The position numbers were made by a program, and so were the translations under genes. A stretch of DNA of 37,293 nucleotides from Desulfotignum sp. (GTDB taxonomy: Bacteria; Desulfobacterota; Desulfobacteria; Desulfobacterales; Desulfobacteraceae), in assembly GCA_011389555.1 (NCBI GenBank), contig JAABUD010000202.1:1-37293 (forward strand), read 5' to 3'. Positions within the stretch are counted from its first letter, which is position 1. The number at the start of each line of letters is the position of its first letter. The notes under the pieces were generated by a model, which was not told the DNA's origin, ran no database searches, and worked only from the letters and a program-made list of their open reading frames with translations. This document shows positions 34,101 to 37,293 of the stretch, in pieces.

Positions 34101-37100
34101 CCGCACATTCAAAGCAGGCATCTGCATCACCGGGCAGATCCAGGGCATGGCACAGCACCTCTGGCCATTCCAGGGCCGCTGTTTTGGCCAGACCGGCCAG
34201 GCCGCCATACTCGGGCAGGGTGTCAAACCGGTAGGGCAAAATGCCGAATCCCCCGCCGGAAAAAGTGATGGTTGCCAGAAACGCCCCTTTTTGAGCGGCA
34301 GCTGTCTGAAGATGTGGACCGTTTTTGTGGATCAGGGCAAACGCGGCTTTTAAAAATGCAATGGCCTGGGGCTTGTCAGAATGAGACCATTGGTTCTGGA
34401 CCATCACCAGACCGGCGGCATCGGTCAGGTCCGGGATGTTTTCAGGTGTCAGGTCGAAAAGTTCGGCGTGCTGGCCGTGTTTGTGAAACGCCTGCTTCAA
34501 CCGGTCGGCCATCCCTGCCTGATCCCGGGTGATAAAAATTTTTCCGGTTTCAGGCAGCTGGATTTTTGAGCCGTTGAAAAAACGGACCTGTTGAATGGGA
34601 ACGGTTTTCAGATGGATTGTCTGACGGATCAGATCCGGGATTTCGGGCGATTTTCGGGCATCATCCCTGTGTGAAAAGTTTTTTTTTACGTCCGCCTCTG
34701 GCGGACACGGTGTCGGGTCCAGAAAGTGAACCATGTCCTGGATGGTTTTCAACCGGGTCATGTCATCTCCGGACAGGCGGGATGCCCTGTCTCCCAGCGT
34801 TTGTTCCAGCCGGGATAAAATTTCCACCCGCTTGATGGAATCGATCCCCAGATCCGATTCCAGGTCCATACCGGGTTCCAGCATCTCTTCGGGAAACCCC
34901 GTCAGTTCACTGATGATGGTGACAATCACATTCATCACCCCGGAACCGGGGCTCGGGTCTGAAGACGGCGGAACAGCGGTCTGGGCATCGGCCCCGGTAT
35001 CGGCCCCGGCGGCGGTTCCGGCGGCGGTTCCGGCGGCGGTTCCGGCGGCAGCCCCGGTATCGGGTTCAGGTGTGTCAGCGTCAGGTGTGTCGGATGTACG
35101 GGAAAGCGGGGTGTCCGAAGATTCAGAATCGGGTGAGTCAGCGGTTGCGGATGAAATGGCCCGGCAGATATCGGTCAAGGTTCTGGCGGTGCCGATGTTT
35201 TCCGTGGTCAACCCCCGGGTGTCGGGCAGCTGTTTTTCCAGTTCGGAAATGATTTCTACTTTTTTGATGGAATCCACCCCTAAATCCGATTCAATATCCA
35301 TGTCCGGTTCCAGCATTTCTTCGGGGAACCCGGTCAAACGGCTCACGATGTCAAACAAAATGGACTGTATCTTTATTGACGGGCGGGCAGGGGAGGGGGC
35401 CGACGGCACCGGCGGGTCCGAATGTTTACTTTGGGGCGGTGTGCCACCATTCACTTTGTCGGGCAACGAGGGTTTGTCAGGCAAAGAAACGGCGGCCCGG
35501 GGCGTGCTGATCTCAGCCGGCCGGGTCGTTACAGGCTCTTTGGCCGGTACCGGCGGGGTGCCATCCACAAACTGCCGGGTTTGAGACATCATGTCTGCCA
35601 GGGTCTGGGTCGCCCGGGCCTGGGTATCGAGAAATTTTTCATGGGCCCGGGCGGTCTGGGCCTGCAATGCCTGCATGGCTTCCAGGCCCTTGTGAACCAG
35701 GTGCATGGCCTGTCCGGTATCTGCCCCATACATGGTGGTGGGGGGGGCATCGGTGTTTGATTCTTGTTTCAAAGCGGGGGAAGATGATGACAAGGGATGC
35801 ATATCAGGTCCTTGTTGTTGGGCCGGTTTCGTTTCCGGCCGTAACTGTTTCTGGGTTTCGGACGAACCGGGAAAAGACGAAACATCGGCTTTGCAGGCGC
35901 AACCCCCGGTTTGAGGTTCAGAATGATTCAGGGGCCGGAACGATCTTTTTTCGATTCCGGGTCCGGGGTTGGCACCGGACAGCGGTATGCGCATGCGTTT
36001 CGGGGCCAGTGGCGGTACCGGGTCTTCCCATGGGGTCAGATCCACGGCAAAGCCTCTGGCTGCCAGATGACACAGGGCATGGGCCAGATCGGCAAGCCCG
36101 GATTTTTTTCCACTCGAGGCATCCAGGCCGATGGCAGTGATGGGATCCGATGCCAGTATTTTTTTTGCCAGACCGGTCAAAACGGTTTTGGGACCGATCT
36201 CCATGAAAAAATTCACCCCCTGTTCATGCATGGTTTCAATGTTCTGCTGGAAACACACCGGGTGCATGAGCTGATGCCCCAACAGCGACTTGATGGTGTC
36301 AGGGTCAGTGTCATACACGGAACCCGTGGTGTTGGACAGCACCAGAACATCGGTGGGGGCAATGGATTGATCGGCCACAAACCGGTGAAACGGGGCAGCG
36401 GCATCTGCCACCAGACCGCTGTGAAACGCGGCTGCCACGGGCAGTTTGACACTTCGGATCTTGTTTTTCCGACACCATTTCATGGCTTGTTCGATCGCCG
36501 GAGTCGGGCCGGACAAGACACCCTGGTCCGGGCTGTTCCGGTTGGCCAGCACCAGGTCGGAAAACCGGTCGTTGATCCAGGTTTCAATGTCGGTCAAAGG
36601 GGCCTGAACCGCCAGCATGCTGCCGCGGTCCGTTCCCGTGTCACCGGCATGGGCCATGTGCTTTCCCCGGACGGCCGCCAGGGTCAGCAGAGTGGTGTCA
36701 TCCATCCAACCGGCGGCATGCAGGGCCGGCAGTTCCCCGAAACTGTGGCCACAGGTCATGTGCGGCCGGACATTGAATCGTTTGAGCACCTGGATCATGG
36801 CAAGGGATACCGCACCGATACTCATCTGGGCGGTCCTTGTATGTCTGAGCCGGGATTCGGACACCGATTTTTCCTGGCAATGCAACGGCAGGACAAACAT
36901 CCGGTCCGCCAGATCCGGAAAAGGGGTTTCCGGATCCACAGGGTTCGGGGAATGGGCCGTGAAGATGTCCTGTGCCAGATCCAGAACGGCCATGGCTTCA
37001 GGAAAGACAGCAAACAGGTCTTTGCCCATATCCGGATACTGGCTGCCCTGTCCGGGAAACAAAAACCCCAGTTTTCCCTGAACCGGGCCGGATTCAAAAT

Positions 37101-37293
37101 ATATGGGCCCGGCTCCGGATTTTTTCTGTTCAATCATGTCCCGGGCTGTTGCCGCCAAAGCAACGGGATCATCGGATTTTTCCATCACCATGAGCAGGCG
37201 AAAATCATCCCGGGTGTGAAAGGTTTTCCTGGATTCAGCGCATTCCCTGGAAACAAGATGCTGCCTTTCGTCATCATCGGGTGAAAAATCGGG
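31099..37293 (-). CDS. PfaA/PfaC-like polyunsaturated fatty acid or polyketide megasynthase, 5' end outside window
   Basis: An open frame runs from the stop at 31099 through the right edge, more than 2,060 codons; numbering below starts at the internal Met at 37191. Domains in order: acyltransferase 40-345 (LFPGQGSQYPDMG, GHSFGEL with Ser150); Pro/Ala/Thr linker; ACP1 605-660 (GVDSIKKVE, Ser641); Gly-Thr-Ala repeat linker 712-730; ACP2 753-800 (GIDSIKRVE, Ser785); ketoreductase 1070-1300 (VVITGGARGVT, FSSIAARTGN, Tyr1266, Asn1270); PKS dehydratase-like 1365-1640 (His1377 before PVLP, LLLDAAFQA); two FabA-like hotdogs 1685-1830 (CILLEIALQPCGWLAAY) and 1900-2015 (DAHFYQDPVCPGSLGIE, His1910). 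The first parts match PfaA and the last two PfaC. A ketosynthase is expected to the right but is not visible. The product is unknown; a secondary lipid is likely. Confidence 0.9.
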   Translation of the reverse strand, partial: PDFSPDDDERQHLVSRECAESRKTFHTRDDFRLLMVMEKSDDPVALAATARDMIEQKKSGAGPIYFESGPVQGKLGFLFPGQGSQYPDMGKDLFAVFPEAMAVLDLAQDIFTAHSPNPVDPETPFPDLADRMFVLPLHCQEKSVSESRLRHTRTAQMSIGAVSLAMIQVLKRFNVRPHMTCGHSFGELPALHAAGWMDDTTLLTLAAVRGKHMAHAGDTGTDRGSMLAVQAPLTDIETWINDRFSDLVLANRNSPDQGVLSGPTPAIEQAMKWCRKNKIRSVKLPVAAAFHSGLVADAAAPFHRFVADQSIAPTDVLVLSNTTGSVYDTDPDTIKSLLGHQLMHPVCFQQNIETMHEQGVNFFMEIGPKTVLTGLAKKILASDPITAIGLDASSGKKSGLADLAHALCHLAARGFAVDLTPWEDPVPPLAPKRMRIPLSGANPGPGIEKRSFRPLNHSEPQTGGCACKADVSSFPGSSETQKQLRPETKPAQQQGPDMHPLSSSSPALKQESNTDAPPTTMYGADTGQAMHLVHKGLEAMQALQAQTARAHEKFLDTQARATQTLADMMSQTRQFVDGTPPVPAKEPVTTRPAEISTPRAAVSLPDKPSLPDKVNGGTPPQSKHSDPPVPSAPSPARPSIKIQSILFDIVSRLTGFPEEMLEPDMDIESDLGVDSIKKVEIISELEKQLPDTRGLTTENIGTARTLTDICRAISSATADSPDSESSDTPLSRTSDTPDADTPEPDTGAAAGTAAGTAAGTAAGADTGADAQTAVPPSSDPSPGSGVMNVIVTIISELTGFPEEMLEPGMDLESDLGIDSIKRVEILSRLEQTLGDRASRLSGDDMTRLKTIQDMVHFLDPTPCPPEADVKKNFSHRDDARKSPEIPDLIRQTIHLKTVPIQQVRFFNGSKIQLPETGKIFITRDQAGMADRLKQAFHKHGQHAELFDLTPENIPDLTDAAGLVMVQNQWSHSDKPQAIAFLKAAFALIHKNGPHLQTAAAQKGAFLATITFSGGGFGILPYRFDTLPEYGGLAGLAKTAALEWPEVLCHALDLPGDADACFECADAAAALMMTQGPVEMGLDTDHCRIPALETVPAQPGRLNLAPHDVVVITGGARGVTAACAQELAKTGPLTLVLLGRSRAPSDEPDWANSLTDPAELKKAILTHDFAGKKPTPADLEKKFQAIRANRQIQQTLAQIRSHGSEVVYVSTDIRQPEAVQTALDQVRTRFNAPVSGIIHGAGVLEDKWIVEKHPDQFNRVFDTKVNGLNALIQATQTDPLKYMIVFSSIAARTGNPGQCDYAMANEVLNKYMDDMAAKKPDCKCLAINWGPWDGGMVHDGLKQVFAQKGIGLIPLSAGARQLIREMANPDRDHTEVVITAPSSDRKKKTPPRLNRVGQMVISRRTVPILASHQINHEPVLPFALMAEIMAHAAEKNHPGLVFTGLDDLRLVKGVRPENRDILLGVNLGRCTCTDTQYLVPMSLTSLSDSNDSVTHATATAVLKNTLPDPPVLSGKNRMDLSPCRLSVKSAYDTVLFHGKDLQAITAISGISEKGIEVTATQAPSPDHWLDTPQQTHWITDPLLLDAAFQAAILWTWETRKQVCLPSFAAGLRIYSSFRQVPAENAGIHIRFTVNENTDHQIKGYFTFSDDRGNVTASVMGFEAVVDTTLHDKFKPAPLFDKKAILAFAQGNPSDAFGSRYQIFDKDRQIARLPRPPYFFMDRVLTADHVPWQMQPDGWIETAYDVPVDAWYFTANHTRTLPFCILLEIALQPCGWLAAYAGSALHSDDRLHFRNLGGTARCLREVPRDAGTLLVRVRMTDVSRAGDMILQSFDIQVNNHGQKVYEGATRFGFFTAPALASQKGIPNSRLVSETPSVSREPVKVFSSHPPRTPADRFTGPDTGMPGDALRMIDVIDVLDPSGGNFHHGYIRARKTVTPDEWFFDAHFYQDPVCPGSLGIESFLQTVRYFLLETVAIDPATHTPTQILGDTHEWVYRGQIIPTHKEVTVHTHIRQVSRENDIFSAVADGALCVDGRTIYEMKNFGLAFVPAGHETTRDHFTRSFVPE
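35008..35043. repeat. Three perfect 12-bp repeats encoding Gly-Thr-Ala-Ala linkers
   Basis: GGCGGCGGTTCC repeats without error at 35008-35019, 35020-35031 and 35032-35043, with a partial fourth copy. The minus strand reads a GTAA tetrapeptide repeat between the two ACP domains. The repeat is prone to slippage, which would change linker length in steps of four residues without breaking the frame. Confidence 0.9.

Noticed and set aside
35911-37284. A 457-codon forward frame opposite the megasynthase
   Set aside because: The minus strand encodes a clear acyltransferase here; the forward frame is a compositional shadow with no family features.

Overview
The window looks like a chromosomal segment from a Gram-negative, strictly anaerobic type of bacterium, most likely Desulfobacterota (Desulfobacteraceae, Desulfotignum/Desulfobacter-like). 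This is inferred from the rpsF-rpsR-DUF2232-rplI-dnaB-hflX and leuS-lptE-rpsT-murJ gene orders, LptE (outer membrane LPS assembly), a lone GlcD-type oxidase, a cyanophycin operon and a PfaA-like lipid megasynthase. The family assignment is from recall of protein families; no search was run. No phage, transposase or CRISPR array was recognised. Gene density is high and both strands are used.

Layout. 1-111: 3' end of a 5S rRNA and the rrn terminator. 217-2663 (+): adenine deaminase, then a small HsdR-N-like protein. 2712-6579 (-): pdxA-uvrA. 6580-7128: an AT-rich, repeat-bearing spacer. 7129-9882 (+): a divergent DnaA-like initiator abutting a GlcD-type FAD oxidase. 10189-15543 (-): six-gene operon rpsF-rpsR-DUF2232-rplI-dnaB-hflX, with a recognisable promoter and a structured leader that can sequester the rpsF Shine-Dalgarno. 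15762-19680 (+): transglutaminase-like protein with an ABC ATPase and permease. 19734-20429: two small convergent HTH proteins. 20769-20924: a 51-residue lysine-rich small protein with a TTG start. 21117-24555 (+): cyanophycinase and cyanophycin synthetase. 24719-27872 (+): leuS-lptE. 27936-28190 (-): rpsT. 28295-31129 (+): murJ, an FtsB-like protein, a TPR-like protein and a membrane-anchored LysM protein. 31099 to the right edge (-): a more than 2,060-residue lipid/polyketide synthase whose ketosynthase end lies outside the window.

How the genes work together. Three blocks are housekeeping: ribosome plus replication helicase, leucyl-tRNA charging plus LPS transport, and lipid II flipping plus division. 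Two blocks are accessory: cyanophycin storage, where synthetase and depolymerase are co-transcribed, and the PUFA-synthase-like megasynthase, which combines PfaA-type modules (AT-ACP-ACP-KR-DH) with two PfaC-type FabA-like dehydratase modules in one chain. The most interesting leads are that megasynthase, the JAMM-like motif in the N-terminal extension of HflX, the DnaA-like protein with an altered DNA-recognition signature beside an unusual repeat region, and a strong hairpin between rplI and dnaB that bears on the dnaB start.
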